Positions 43,103 to 52,908 of a stretch of 64,000 bases of DNA are shown in pieces. Made by a program: the position numbers and the translations under genes. Location: positions 1,116,001 through 1,180,000 of the forward strand of contig NZ_SMGE01000001.1 of NCBI RefSeq assembly GCF_004339525.1, given 5' to 3'. The DNA is from Flavobacterium sp. 90. Its GTDB lineage: Bacteria; Bacteroidota; Bacteroidia; Flavobacteriales; Flavobacteriaceae. Each line of letters starts with the position of its first letter. The first letter of the stretch is position 1. The notes beneath the pieces were generated by a model. The model saw only the letters and a list, made by a program, of their open reading frames with translations. It made no database searches and was not told the origin of the DNA.

Positions 43103-46100
43103 TTAATTATTGTCTCTAATAATTGTAATGAATCCTTTAAGTTTAGGTGACCCATTTCCTAGATCAATTAAATAGTAATAAGTATCCTCATTAAGCGGAG
43201 ATCCTTTATAAGTACCATCCCAAGAATTGTCATAATGCTCTTTAGAATAAACTAATCGAGCTGCTCTATCAAAAACTTTAACTGAGTTGTTTGGATATTG
43301 ATCAAGCCCCGGAACTATCCAGTTATCATTTTTACCATCTCCGTTTGGAGTAATAATATTTGTAGGTACTATTGGCTGCGGTACAGCATCTGCTCTATTT
43401 ACAATAACAATGTATGTATCTATTGTAGTGCCATCTTCAGCTGTAACAACTATTGTAATTTCATTATCTCCTACTTTTAAATCTATCGGAGCAGTCGGAT
43501 CAATAATTTTTCCATCAACTGTCATTACAACTGTTGCATCTGGATCGATAGTTTTTGGAGTAATTACAATTGAATTCGTTTCATTTGGCACATCTACTTC
43601 GTAACCTTTTGTATCTGTATTAAATGGCTTATCTAAAGAACCATCACTTAGTGCAATATCAGATAGTCCAGCATTATCAGAAGGTATAACTGCCGCCTCT
43701 TCTCTTGTCACAACTACTGTATAAGTCGTCGTTGTTCCGTCCTCAGCTGTAACTACGGTTTTAATTTCATTTTTACCTACTTCTAAAGGAATTTGTCCTG
43801 AAGCAGTTCCGCTAGGAACTGGTTTTCCGTTTACAGTTACCGTTGCTGTAGAATCATCAGTAATTGGTGTAGCTGTTATACTTTCAACATTATTAGGTAC
43901 GGTAGCAGTATAAGCTGTATTTCCTTCTGTAAAACCAGGCTCTAACTTACCTTGATTAATTACTAAATCTGTTAAACCTGAATTATTAGATAACGGAGCT
44001 GCTTCTCTAGTTACAACTACGGTGTAAGTAGTAATAGTTCCATCCTCAGCCTTCACTACAGTAGTTATTTCATTTTTACCAACTTTTAGAGGAAGGTCTG
44101 CCGAAGCAGTTCCACTAGGTACAGGTATTCCGTTTACTGTTATTGTTGCTGTCGGATCTGCTGTAACTGCTGTAGCGGTTATACTTTCAATATTATTGGG
44201 TACAGTAGTAGTATAAGCCGTATTTCCTTCTGTAAAACCAGGCTCTAACTTACCTTCACTAATAGCTAAATCTGTTAAACCTGAATTATTAGATAACGGA
44301 GCTTCTTCTCTTGTAACGATTACAGTATAAGCTTCTTTAGTAGTACCATCTTCTGCTGTAACAAGTATTGTAATTTCATTTTCTCCTACTTTTAAATCAA
44401 ATGGAGCTGTTGGATCAATAACTTTTCCATCAACTGTCATTACAACCGTTGCATTTGGATCTACCGGGATTGGATTAACTACATAAGTATTAGTCTCATT
44501 TGGAACCTCTACTGTATAACGTTTTGTATCTGCATCAAATGGTTTATCTAAAGAACCATCACTAATAACAATATCAGCTAAATCTGCATTACTAGATTTC
44601 ATCACAGTTAAAATACCTTTTTCAAAAGTAATAGTATAGTTTGAAGAAGCTGCACCACTTACTGTGATATCATATTTTCCTGCTGGGCTGTCTTTAACTA
44701 CTACTGTTGCAATTATAGGCTTTCTAGTTAAATCTGCTTCAGTTTCTCCGGGAACAAACCCAAAATAACTTAACGTTAAAACTGGATTATCTATACCATG
44801 CTCTTTTTCCTTATCATCTGCTTTGATAGTTAAAGCTGCAGGTTTAACATCTAACAATCCTTTATTGTCATATGTAATTGCATAATTTGACGAAACCGCT
44901 CCAATAGCTGTAATTGCATATTTTCCTACTACACTTCCTGTAACTGCAATTGTAGCAATTGTAGGTTTTGTAGTTAAACTTGCTTCACTGTCTCCAGGTA
45001 TAAATCCATCATAACTTACAGCTAAAACTGGATTTACTGATCCGTAAATTTTACTATTATCAATTGTCGTAATAGTTAACTTTGCAGGTTTAACATCTAA
45101 CAATCCTTTATTGTCATATGTAATTGCATAATTTGACGAAACCGCTCCAATAGCTGTAATTGCATATTTTCCTACTACACTTCCTGTAACTGCAATTGTA
45201 GCAATTGTAGGTTTTGTAGTTAAACTTGCTTCACTGTCTCCAGGTATAAATCCATCATAACTTACAGCTAAAACTGGATTTACTGATCCATAAAATTTAC
45301 TATTATCAATTGTAGTAATTGTTAACTTTGCAGGTTTAACATCTAACAATCCTTTATTGTCATATGTAATTTCATAATTTGGCGAAAGCGCTCCAATAGC
45401 AGTAATTGCATATTTTCCTACTACACTTCCTGTAACTGCAATTGTAGCAATTGTAGGTTTTGTAGTTAAACTTGCTTCACTGTCTCCAGGTATAAATCCA
45501 TCATAACTTACAACTAAAGCTGGATTTACTGATCCATAAAATTTACTATTATCAATTGTAGTAATTGTTAACTTTGCAGGTTTAACATCTAACAATCCTT
45601 TATTGTCATATGTAATTGCATAATTTGACGAAACCGTTCCAATAGCTGTAATTGCATATTTCCCTACTACACTTCCTGTAACTGCTACAGTAGTAATTGT
45701 AGGCTTTGTAGTTAAATTCGCTTCTGTTTCTCCAGGTATAAACCCATCATAACTTACAGCTAAAACTGGATTTACTGATCCATAAAATTTACTATTATCA
45801 TTTGTAGTAATCGTTAATTTTACAGGCTTAATAATTAATGCCCCATTTGCTGGCTCATATTTAAACTTATAATTTAATGCTTCTGCTCCATTAGCTGTTA
45901 TTAAATAAGGACTTCCTACTACTGAACTTCCTTCATTTGCCGTAGTTGTTATTGTAGGTAATTTGGTTAAAACATCTACAGTTTGTTCATTTACAAATCC
46001 AGTATAACTTGCTGTTAAACTTGGATTTACTGCCCCATAAAATTTTTCCTTATCATCTACTTTGATAGTCAATTCAGCTTTATCTACAGTACTTATTGCT

Positions 46101-47911
46101 ATTGGTACATTTAAAGTAGTTGTACTATTACTGCTTAAAGCAATATTTCCTAAAGAATAACTTCCCGCAGGAGTTAGCGCTTTTAATCTAACATAAACAG
46201 TTGTAGATGCAATAGCACCAACAGCTCCAAGAGTAACTGTGTTAGTAAAATTAGTTCCGTCTGTACTGACTTCAAATTCCGAAGAAGGTGTAACCAAAAT
46301 TCCTTCAAGCATTGCAATACCAGATATATCAAAGCTCTTTGAATCTGATGGCGTACCATAAGTTGTCGTTAACCCTGATAAGCTATTAGTACTTATTACT
46401 ATTGTTGGTCCAACATTTACAATACCATTATTAGTAGATACAAAGTATGTATTATTTTTATTGGTAGCATTTGAAAGTGAACTTCCCCATGATCCACCTG
46501 AAGCTACTCCAGTACCTAATTTTATATATTTGGCACTATGGACCAAATTTGCAGTAAGATCTGCTACTACTCCTGACGTTAAAGATAAAGTCTCATTTAT
46601 AGTCGTTTTTGCTCCAAAAGTTTTAGTTCCTGTTCCTGATAATGTAAGGTTATTATAAGTTATGGATCCTGTTCCTAAATTTTGAATTCCTCCATTAAAC
46701 TCTACTGTACCAGTTCCTGCTACAAAATCACCTCCAGTACCAATTACATTTCCAGAAAATTTTAATGTACTTGATCTCGCATTTAATGTTCCATTAATTC
46801 TATTCCAATCGGTAAATGTATGAGTTCTGCCTACTCCAAGATTAAGCGTTCCCTGACCATTCATTATTAATTGTTTTGTATTTATATTTCCTGTAAAAGT
46901 TGCTATACCGGCATCTTTATCCATAGAAATACCTTTTGTAGAGGTAAAACCTGCAATACCCTGATTGACTCTGCCTGTCAAATACACATATCCATCAGTT
47001 GTAAGTGATCCATTGTTGTTGATAAAATCACCTCCTAAATACAGCCCCGTATTACCAAGTATTAATGACGCATCTTCATCTATCATCAATGGCACACCAT
47101 CAGCAAATTTTTTATCTAAAACACTACCAGGAATAGTTACTGTACTAGAAATAGTAAGTCCCGGAGTAGAAATTTCAACTCCTCCTTTTGCAATAAATGG
47201 ACTAACCCATTCCGACCCAACTGTAAAAGATGCTGCTGTATATTGTAATGAAGCATCTACTCCATAAGTTGGTGCTGCAGATACGGTCGCTGCTCCAGCC
47301 ATGTTAAGTTTACCATTTACAGTTACTTTCGAAGAAATTGTTCTTACACCAGTACCTGAAATCGTCAAATTGTTATAACTATATTCTCCAACACTTCGTG
47401 TTCCGGCACCATTATAAGATACCGTTCCAATTTTGTCAGCATTTAATGTACCACCAGTCATTAACCCTCCAATAAATAATCTTCCATCGCCAGAGAAAGT
47501 CACATTATTTTGAAGTACAGCGTCATTCATCATAATAGCTCCGGAAACACTAACACTTCCTGTACCAATATTTAAACTACAATCTCTACCATCCATCGTT
47601 ATTGATGCTGGAGCAAAAGATCCTGATTTTATAGTCAGAACAACAACGCTGCCCGGAATTGAATTTGATAACGTAAGTTTAGCACAAGAAGTTCCTGAAG
47701 TGCTAATTACCGGCTGGTTTGCCGTATTCGTTATCAATACATTATCATCAACCGTTGGTTTTTCATCAGAATCCCAATTTTCATCTAATTCCCAAGCGTT
47801 GCTTACAGCTCCTGTCCAGGTTTTCAATGTTTGCCCATATCCTATATTGAATAAAAGAAAGGCTAATACGATAAGTAAATTTTTGTTCATTTTTATTTTA
47901 TTTCTATTCAT
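43103..47911 (-). CDS. Giant type IX secretion cargo/adhesin with MBG and cadherin-like repeats, 1602 aa
   Basis: A signal peptide (MNKNLLIVLAFLLFNIGYGQ after a possible 7-residue extension) is followed by a beta-solenoid-like part, about 25-480, of repeated short strands (GTGSVSVSG, YNNLTISGTG). A 130-residue segment is next, then six MBG-type domains (about 612-1105, units 2-5 nearly identical), four cadherin-like domains (about 1105-1510), and a gliding-type C-terminal domain starting NIITPNGDGKNDNWIV with a DNSWDGTYKGSPL block. That domain directs export by the type IX system. The role is likely surface adhesion. Its SprF partner lies 50 nt downstream. Confidence 0.92.
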   Translation of the reverse strand: MNRNKIKMNKNLLIVLAFLLFNIGYGQTLKTWTGAVSNAWELDENWDSDEKPTVDDNVLITNTANQPVISTSGTSCAKLTLSNSIPGSVVVLTIKSGSFAPASITMDGRDCSLNIGTGSVSVSGAIMMNDAVLQNNVTFSGDGRLFIGGLMTGGTLNADKIGTVSYNGAGTRSVGEYSYNNLTISGTGVRTISSKVTVNGKLNMAGAATVSAAPTYGVDASLQYTAASFTVGSEWVSPFIAKGGVEISTPGLTISSTVTIPGSVLDKKFADGVPLMIDEDASLILGNTGLYLGGDFINNNGSLTTDGYVYLTGRVNQGIAGFTSTKGISMDKDAGIATFTGNINTKQLIMNGQGTLNLGVGRTHTFTDWNRINGTLNARSSTLKFSGNVIGTGGDFVAGTGTVEFNGGIQNLGTGSITYNNLTLSGTGTKTFGAKTTINETLSLTSGVVADLTANLVHSAKYIKLGTGVASGGSWGSSLSNATNKNNTYFVSTNNGIVNVGPTIVISTNSLSGLTTTYGTPSDSKSFDISGIAMLEGILVTPSSEFEVSTDGTNFTNTVTLGAVGAIASTTVYVRLKALTPAGSYSLGNIALSSNSTTTLNVPIAISTVDKAELTIKVDDKEKFYGAVNPSLTASYTGFVNEQTVDVLTKLPTITTTANEGSSVVGSPYLITANGAEALNYKFKYEPANGALIIKPVKLTITTNDNSKFYGSVNPVLAVSYDGFIPGETEANLTTKPTITTVAVTGSVVGKYAITAIGTVSSNYAITYDNKGLLDVKPAKLTITTIDNSKFYGSVNPALVVSYDGFIPGDSEASLTTKPTIATIAVTGSVVGKYAITAIGALSPNYEITYDNKGLLDVKPAKLTITTIDNSKFYGSVNPVLAVSYDGFIPGDSEASLTTKPTIATIAVTGSVVGKYAITAIGAVSSNYAITYDNKGLLDVKPAKLTITTIDNSKIYGSVNPVLAVSYDGFIPGDSEASLTTKPTIATIAVTGSVVGKYAITAIGAVSSNYAITYDNKGLLDVKPAALTIKADDKEKEHGIDNPVLTLSYFGFVPGETEADLTRKPIIATVVVKDSPAGKYDITVSGAASSNYTITFEKGILTVMKSSNADLADIVISDGSLDKPFDADTKRYTVEVPNETNTYVVNPIPVDPNATVVMTVDGKVIDPTAPFDLKVGENEITILVTAEDGTTKEAYTVIVTREEAPLSNNSGLTDLAISEGKLEPGFTEGNTAYTTTVPNNIESITATAVTADPTATITVNGIPVPSGTASADLPLKVGKNEITTVVKAEDGTITTYTVVVTREAAPLSNNSGLTDLVINQGKLEPGFTEGNTAYTATVPNNVESITATPITDDSTATVTVNGKPVPSGTASGQIPLEVGKNEIKTVVTAEDGTTTTYTVVVTREEAAVIPSDNAGLSDIALSDGSLDKPFNTDTKGYEVDVPNETNSIVITPKTIDPDATVVMTVDGKIIDPTAPIDLKVGDNEITIVVTAEDGTTIDTYIVIVNRADAVPQPIVPTNIITPNGDGKNDNWIVPGLDQYPNNSVKVFDRAARLVYSKEHYDNSWDGTYKGSPLNEDTYYYLIDLGNGSPKLKGFITIIRDNN
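44838..45822 (-). repeat. Tandem repeat of four 246-bp MBG units inside the adhesin gene
   Basis: The word GCAGGTTTAACATCTAACAA recurs at 44838, 45084, 45330 and 45576, exactly 246 bp apart, and long parts of each unit are identical. Each unit encodes 82 residues starting KLTITTxDNSKFYGSVNP. The high identity suggests recent expansion or gene conversion. Confidence 0.9.
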
Positions 47912-48520
47912 TTTTGTTTTAAAATTTTATTCCTCTTTTTTAGTTTCTACCTCATAATTTTCATTGTTAATTCATTTTGTTTATTTGATTTTTCACTGTT
48001 TTTATAAAACTTTCAAGACTAATTCATCGCTTTAAAACAATCGCACACAATTCACGAAACATTAAATTTTAAAATCTTCAGAAAAAAAGCATTTTAAGCG
48101 GGTAATAATTTTACATAAAAAAATAAAACACAAAACATAATCTGCTGATTGTAAAATTATTGTGCTCATAAGTTGATGAATCCGCTAAACGAAAGGGCTG
48201 GCAACATTTAATTATTCAAATATTGAAGTAATTAAGATCAGTTTTGACCTTCAAAAGTTTTAAAATTGACAGATAAAGTTATTTAATAAGACATATCTTG
48301 TTTATAAAAAATTATAAACAAGTATAATCTTAAATAATAACTAAAAAACATATAAAATTCATTAGAAATGAAACATCATATCTAGATAGAAAATATAAAA
48401 AGGAACTTGAAATGGAATAAAAAAAGCGGTAACAACAAACTTAAAGATTGAAGGAATGCCATAAATAGCAATAAATTAAGACTCACAAAAAAGATATTTG
48501 ACAATTCTTATATAAATAAA

Positions 48521-48558
48521 AAAAGGCAAAATACATAAATAATGTATTTTACCTTTTT
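48521..48558 (-). terminator. Terminator after tRNA-Arg
   Basis: AGGCAAAATACAT and ATGTATTTTACCT pair with one mismatch and are bounded by A- and T-runs directly below the tRNA 3' end. The gene-free stretch 47912-48520 before it is AT-rich, and I see no gene or clear element in it. Confidence 0.75.
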
Positions 48559-48559
48559 G

Positions 48560-48633
48560 TGACCACGGAGGGGTTCGAACCCCCAACCCTCAGAGCCGAA
48601 ATCTGATATTCTATCCAGTTGAACTACGTGGTC
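48560..48633 (-). tRNA. tRNA-Arg(UCG)
   Basis: Read on the minus strand it folds as a full cloverleaf of 74 nt. The acceptor stem is GACCACG/CGTGGTC with discriminator A. The anticodon stem is TCAGA/TCTGA with loop TTTCGGC, so the anticodon is UCG (codon CGA). The T arm is GGGGGTTCGAACCCCTC. CCA is not encoded. It lies between a terminator and a YqeY-like gene. Confidence 0.95.
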
Positions 48634-48653
48634 TTTTTTGATTGTAGATTGTT

Positions 48654-48698
48654 GAGTTCAGATTTTAGATTGTTGAATGAAATCTAAAATCTGAACTC
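48654..48698. repeat. 18-bp perfect inverted repeat (TTTTAGATT type), short copy
   Basis: GAGTTCAGATTTTAGATT (48654-48671) and its exact complement (48681-48698) flank 9 nt. It lies between tRNA-Arg and the YqeY-like gene and uses the words of the repeats at 20794-20938 and 57559-58044. Confidence 0.75.
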
Positions 48699-48712
48699 TA
48701 TAATCTTATTTT

Positions 48713-49162
48713 TTAAACTAAAAGTTTCTTTACAATTGCAGAGATTGTTTTTCCTTCAGCAGTTCCGCCTAATTGAGCAGACGCTAATCCCATAACTTTA
48801 CCCATTGAAGCGATTCCTGAAGCTCCAGTTTCAGCAATGATTTTTGCTACTACTGCTTCTACTTCTTCTTCGCTTAATTGAGCTGGTAAAAATTTCTCGA
48901 TTACTGCAACCTGAGCTAATTCTGGTTCAGCAAGATCAGGACGATTTTGTTCTGTAAAAATTCTGGCACTTTCTTTACGAGTTTTAACTAATCTTTGAAG
49001 TAATTTAACTTCATCGTCTTCTGTTAATTCTTCTTTAGAACCTGAAGCCGTTGCAGCTAATAACATTTCAGATTTAATTGCTCTTAAAGCTTCTAATGCT
49101 ACTGTATCTTTTGCTCTCATGGCGATTTTAATCTCGTCCATGATCAATGTTTGTAAACTCAT
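48713..49162 (-). CDS. GatB/YqeY-domain protein, 149 aa
   Basis: A single YqeY domain with MRAKDTVALEALRAIKSEMLLA, then LPAQLSEEEVEAVVAKIIAETGA and MGKVMGLASAQLGGTAEGK at the end, of the type also found at the C-terminus of GatB. The domain is helical and binds tRNA in the amidotransferase; the free protein's role is not known. It lies after ftsZ on the same strand and before tRNA-Arg. Length is typical for the family. Confidence 0.9.
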   Translation of the reverse strand: MSLQTLIMDEIKIAMRAKDTVALEALRAIKSEMLLAATASGSKEELTEDDEVKLLQRLVKTRKESARIFTEQNRPDLAEPELAQVAVIEKFLPAQLSEEEVEAVVAKIIAETGASGIASMGKVMGLASAQLGGTAEGKTISAIVKKLLV

Positions 49163-49321
49163 TTTATTTTTTTATTTAAATAGGTAAACCTATAATTGAT
49201 ATATTATTTTGAAAATTTGTTCTCGACTAGTTTATCCTGAACGAAGTCAAATGGACTCGAACTGATAACAAGATTAACTTTAAAAGTCAAATATAGAAGT
49301 CAAATTTAAAATTCTGTGCGA

Positions 49322-49366
49322 AGATAAAAAAAATAACCCGAAAATTAAATCCAATTCTCGGGTTAT
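49322..49366 (-). terminator. Intrinsic terminator after ftsZ
   Basis: ATAACCCG and CGGGTTAT with an inner AATT pairing form a stem of about 14 bp with one mismatch. On the minus strand a T-run follows, 24 nt after the ftsZ stop at 49390. It marks the end of the dcw transcript. Confidence 0.8.
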
Positions 49367-49389
49367 CCATATTTATTATGATTGAGAAA

Positions 49390-51396
49390 TTAATCTACAT
49401 TGTCATGTAAAAATGAATTGTTTGAACGTAATTGCAAATCATTATTACTATCGGTCCCAACTGATATTCTCGAACCAGTGTTATTTGATTGTGAATTAGA
49501 CAAATCGATTCCTAATCTTTTATAAGCAGGTTCTTTTTCAAGCTCATCGATTCTGGAAACATTATTATGAAATTTATAATTAAATTCTTTTAGTTTCTTT
49601 CTTCTTTCTTCGGCTCTTAAACGTAATGTTTCTTCAATTGTTAACTCCATTGGAGAAACATTCGATGTTGTAGAATAATCAGCTTCGCTGGCAAAATCAA
49701 CTCTTGGCTTCATAGTAATATTTAATTCCTCAGGAATTACGTCTTCTACTACTTTTTCAATCGGTTTTGATGTTGTTAATTCATTTTCAACCTCCATGTA
49801 TTCTTCCAGAGAGTACTTCACGATTCCATTGTCAGAAAGCTCAGTTACCGGTACAAATTGTACTGGATCATTTACTTTTATATTACGTGTTTCATTCGAT
49901 AATTCGAATAAAATTTTAGTCTCTTGTTCAGCAACTGGCTCTTTTCTTGCTTCTGGCTCTGATCTGTAAAGAGGTAAATCAAAAGAGAATGTTGTTTGTT
50001 CTTCTCTTTCAAAAGTTCTTTGCTGAACAGGTTTTACTTCTTGAAAAGCTTGCACTTCAGGAGTTGGCGCTGTTATTGTAAAATCAATATCTGTAATTGG
50101 CGAAACAATTTCAAAAGTTACATCAAGATTCTTGATAAACTCAGACATTACAACCAATTCTTCCTGATTCATAGATGGAGCAACTGCAACCGGAGTAACC
50201 GGAGTTGGTATTACGGGAGCAACCGTATCTGCAAATGAAGTGTCATCCATTAAATCGAAAACAATTTTTTCTTCTGATTTAGTTGTTGGTGTTTCAGCAT
50301 TTAAATCAAAAGAAGTAACTGATTTATTTGTCAAATCATAAACACTTCTTTGCTCATCCCCTAATGTGTGAATGATTTTTTTAGGTTCGGTATTTACAAT
50401 TTCATTTTGTTGTTCAACATCAAAACCTGTTGCAATAATAGTCACAGCAATAGCATCACCAAGAGTTTCGTCTTCACCAACTCCCATGATAATATTAGCG
50501 TTATGACCTGCTTCTACCTGAATGTGATCATTGATTTCTCCAATCTCATCCAAAGTAATTTCGTTTGATCCAGAAACGATAAGCAACAATACGTTTTTGG
50601 CTCCTGTAATTTTGTTGTCGTTTAATAACGGAGAGTCCAATGCCGAAACGATAGCATCTTTAGCTCTGTTCTCACCTTCAGCAACAGAAGATCCCATGAT
50701 AGCTGTTCCACTGTTTGACAAAACAGTTTTAGCATCACGTAAATCGATATTTTGAGTATAGTGATGCGTAATTACTTCAGCAATACCTCTAGAGGCTGTT
50801 GCCAAAACTTCATCCGCTTTCGAGAATCCAGCTTTAAAACCAAGATTTCCGTATACTTCTCTTAACTTATTATTATTAATTACAATTAATGAATCGACTT
50901 GCTTACGCAATTTTTCGATTCCTAAAAGTGCTTGTTCCTGACGTACTTTCCCTTCAAACTGAAACGGAATAGTAACGATACCAACTGTCAAAATTTCTCT
51001 TTCTTTTGCCAATTGTGCAATTACCGGAGCTGCACCAGTACCTGTTCCTCCACCCATACCAGCGGTAATAAATACCATCTTAGTACCACGGTCCAACATT
51101 TTCTCGATATCAGCGATACTTTCTATAGCAGATTGCTGTCCTACATCAGGATTTGCTCCTGCTCCAAGACCTTCTGTTAAGTTCATACCTAACTGTATTT
51201 TGTTCGGCACTGAACTATTCTGTAGTGCTTGTGAATCGGTATTACAAACGATGAAATCAACGCCTTTAATACCTTGTTTAAACATATGGTTGATAGCATT
51301 ACTACCACCTCCACCTACACCTATTACTTTGATAACATTTGATTGGTTTTTTGGTAAATCAAATGAAATACTTCCAAATTCTGAGTTGCTCATCAT
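49390..51396 (-). CDS. ftsZ: Cell division protein FtsZ, 668 aa with long C-terminal extension
   Basis: The tubulin-like GTPase that forms the division ring. The first 330 residues have the usual parts: VIGVGGGGSNAINHM, the GTP loop GGGTGTGAAP and the T7 region NNDEI-like KITGAKNVLLLIVSG. About 340 further residues are an acidic, low-complexity tail, far longer than in E. coli (383 in all). Near the end is PAYKRLGIDL, a motif that recurs in Bacteroidota FtsZ, then a short end NSFLHDNVD. It is the last of the dcw genes. Confidence 0.96.
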   Translation of the reverse strand: MMSNSEFGSISFDLPKNQSNVIKVIGVGGGGSNAINHMFKQGIKGVDFIVCNTDSQALQNSSVPNKIQLGMNLTEGLGAGANPDVGQQSAIESIADIEKMLDRGTKMVFITAGMGGGTGTGAAPVIAQLAKEREILTVGIVTIPFQFEGKVRQEQALLGIEKLRKQVDSLIVINNNKLREVYGNLGFKAGFSKADEVLATASRGIAEVITHHYTQNIDLRDAKTVLSNSGTAIMGSSVAEGENRAKDAIVSALDSPLLNDNKITGAKNVLLLIVSGSNEITLDEIGEINDHIQVEAGHNANIIMGVGEDETLGDAIAVTIIATGFDVEQQNEIVNTEPKKIIHTLGDEQRSVYDLTNKSVTSFDLNAETPTTKSEEKIVFDLMDDTSFADTVAPVIPTPVTPVAVAPSMNQEELVVMSEFIKNLDVTFEIVSPITDIDFTITAPTPEVQAFQEVKPVQQRTFEREEQTTFSFDLPLYRSEPEARKEPVAEQETKILFELSNETRNIKVNDPVQFVPVTELSDNGIVKYSLEEYMEVENELTTSKPIEKVVEDVIPEELNITMKPRVDFASEADYSTTSNVSPMELTIEETLRLRAEERRKKLKEFNYKFHNNVSRIDELEKEPAYKRLGIDLSNSQSNNTGSRISVGTDSNNDLQLRSNNSFLHDNVD

Positions 51397-51480
51397 CTTT
51401 TTGGTTTTTGAAATTCTTATTTAATACATTTTTTACTTCTTGACTTGGGGCCAATAAAGTAATCCTTTTCTGTTATTGTC

Positions 51481-52902
51481 TTATTCTGCGTTGTCTAAAA
51501 AATCTTTGATTTTATCGACATATCTATCAAAAAATGATCTTCTAATTTTTGTTTCAGTAGATTCTTCTTTAGACGCATTAGTTCTAACTTCTCTTGTGTC
51601 TTCAATAGTTTCTACTCTTTCAACGTAGTTTTCTTCTACTTCGTATCGTTGTTGAACAGGTTGTTGTATTGGAGGCGGAACATTTCTGTACACCACTTTT
51701 GGCTGCTCATTTACAATCTCCATTCTAACAGCACTTTGCGTACTATTTTCGATACTATTCATTACTAATCCAACTGCTGTTGCAAATAACGGACTAGAAA
51801 TTTCTTCGCTTGAATTTCCAGCTAAGTGCTCATTTGGATATCCAATTCTTGTATCCATTCCTGTAATGTACTCTACTAATTGTTTAATATGTTTTAGTTG
51901 AGCTCCACCACCTGTAAGAACGATTCCTGCGATTAATTTTTTACGAGGATCTTCGTGTCCATAAGCTTTAATTTCTGCAAAAACCTGCTCTACAATTTCC
52001 ACAACTCTTGCATGAATAATTTTAGATAAATTTTTAAGCGAAATCTCTTTTGGCTCTCTTCCTCTTAAACCCGGAATAGAAACAATCTCGTTGTCTTTAT
52101 TTTCTCCCGGCCAAGCCGATCCGAATTTTATTTTTAAAAGCTCTGCTTGTTTTTCGATAATCGAACAACCTTCTTTAATATCGTCTGTTATAACATTTCC
52201 TCCAAAAGGAATCACTGCTGTATGACGAATAATACCATCTTTAAAAATGGCTAAATCTGTTGTTCCACCACCAATATCAATCAAAGCAACACCTGCTTCT
52301 TTTTCTTCCTGACTCAAAACTGCATCTGCAGAAGCCAATGGTTCTAATGTCAATCCAGACAATTCGATTCCTGAACTCTGAATACATCTTCCAACATTTC
52401 TGATCGAAGAAGCCTGTCCAACTACAACGTGAAAACTTGATTCAAGTCTTCCTCCGTACATCCCTATTGGTTCTTTAATTTCAGATTGTCCGTCGATTTT
52501 AAATTCTTGCGGCAAAACGTGAATAATTTCTTCTCCCGGTAACATGGCTAATTTATTAACCTGGTCAATCAAAAGCTGAATATCTTTTTCGCCAATTACC
52601 TCCTCCGGATTATTACGGCTGATGTAATCTGTATGCTGTATACTTCTTATGTGTTGTCCTGCGATACCAACAACCACATCTTTAATTTTGTAACCTGAAT
52701 TATTTTCTGCTTCAAGTATTGCTTGTTGAATTGATTGAATAGTTTGCGTAATGTTGTTTACAACTCCACGTGCAACTCCCAAACTTTTGGATTTTCCAAT
52801 ACCCAAAATTTCCAACTTACCATACTCATTTTTCTTGCCTATCATGGCAACTATTTTGGTTGTTCCAATATCTAGACCTACTGCAATGTTATCTTTTTCC
52901 AT
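51481..52902 (-). CDS. ftsA: Cell division protein FtsA
   Basis: The actin-like protein anchors FtsZ to the membrane. The start AVGLDIGTTKIVAMIG is the phosphate-1 loop; later VALIDIGGGTTDLAIF (phosphate 2) and IVLTGGGAQLKHI (adenosine motif) follow. The SHS2/1C domain lies between. The C-terminus RSFFDRYVDKIKDFLDNAE is an amphipathic helix that binds the membrane. At 473 residues the length is normal for the phylum. It is between ftsQ (6 nt) and ftsZ (84 nt). Confidence 0.96.
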   Translation of the reverse strand: MEKDNIAVGLDIGTTKIVAMIGKKNEYGKLEILGIGKSKSLGVARGVVNNITQTIQSIQQAILEAENNSGYKIKDVVVGIAGQHIRSIQHTDYISRNNPEEVIGEKDIQLLIDQVNKLAMLPGEEIIHVLPQEFKIDGQSEIKEPIGMYGGRLESSFHVVVGQASSIRNVGRCIQSSGIELSGLTLEPLASADAVLSQEEKEAGVALIDIGGGTTDLAIFKDGIIRHTAVIPFGGNVITDDIKEGCSIIEKQAELLKIKFGSAWPGENKDNEIVSIPGLRGREPKEISLKNLSKIIHARVVEIVEQVFAEIKAYGHEDPRKKLIAGIVLTGGGAQLKHIKQLVEYITGMDTRIGYPNEHLAGNSSEEISSPLFATAVGLVMNSIENSTQSAVRMEIVNEQPKVVYRNVPPPIQQPVQQRYEVEENYVERVETIEDTREVRTNASKEESTETKIRRSFFDRYVDKIKDFLDNAE

Positions 52903-52908
52903 TTTCTA

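Noticed and set aside
44838..45822. Regular repeats considered as a CRISPR array
   Set aside because: The period is 246 bp, repeats are directly joined without unique spacers, and the frame is coding. They are protein domains.
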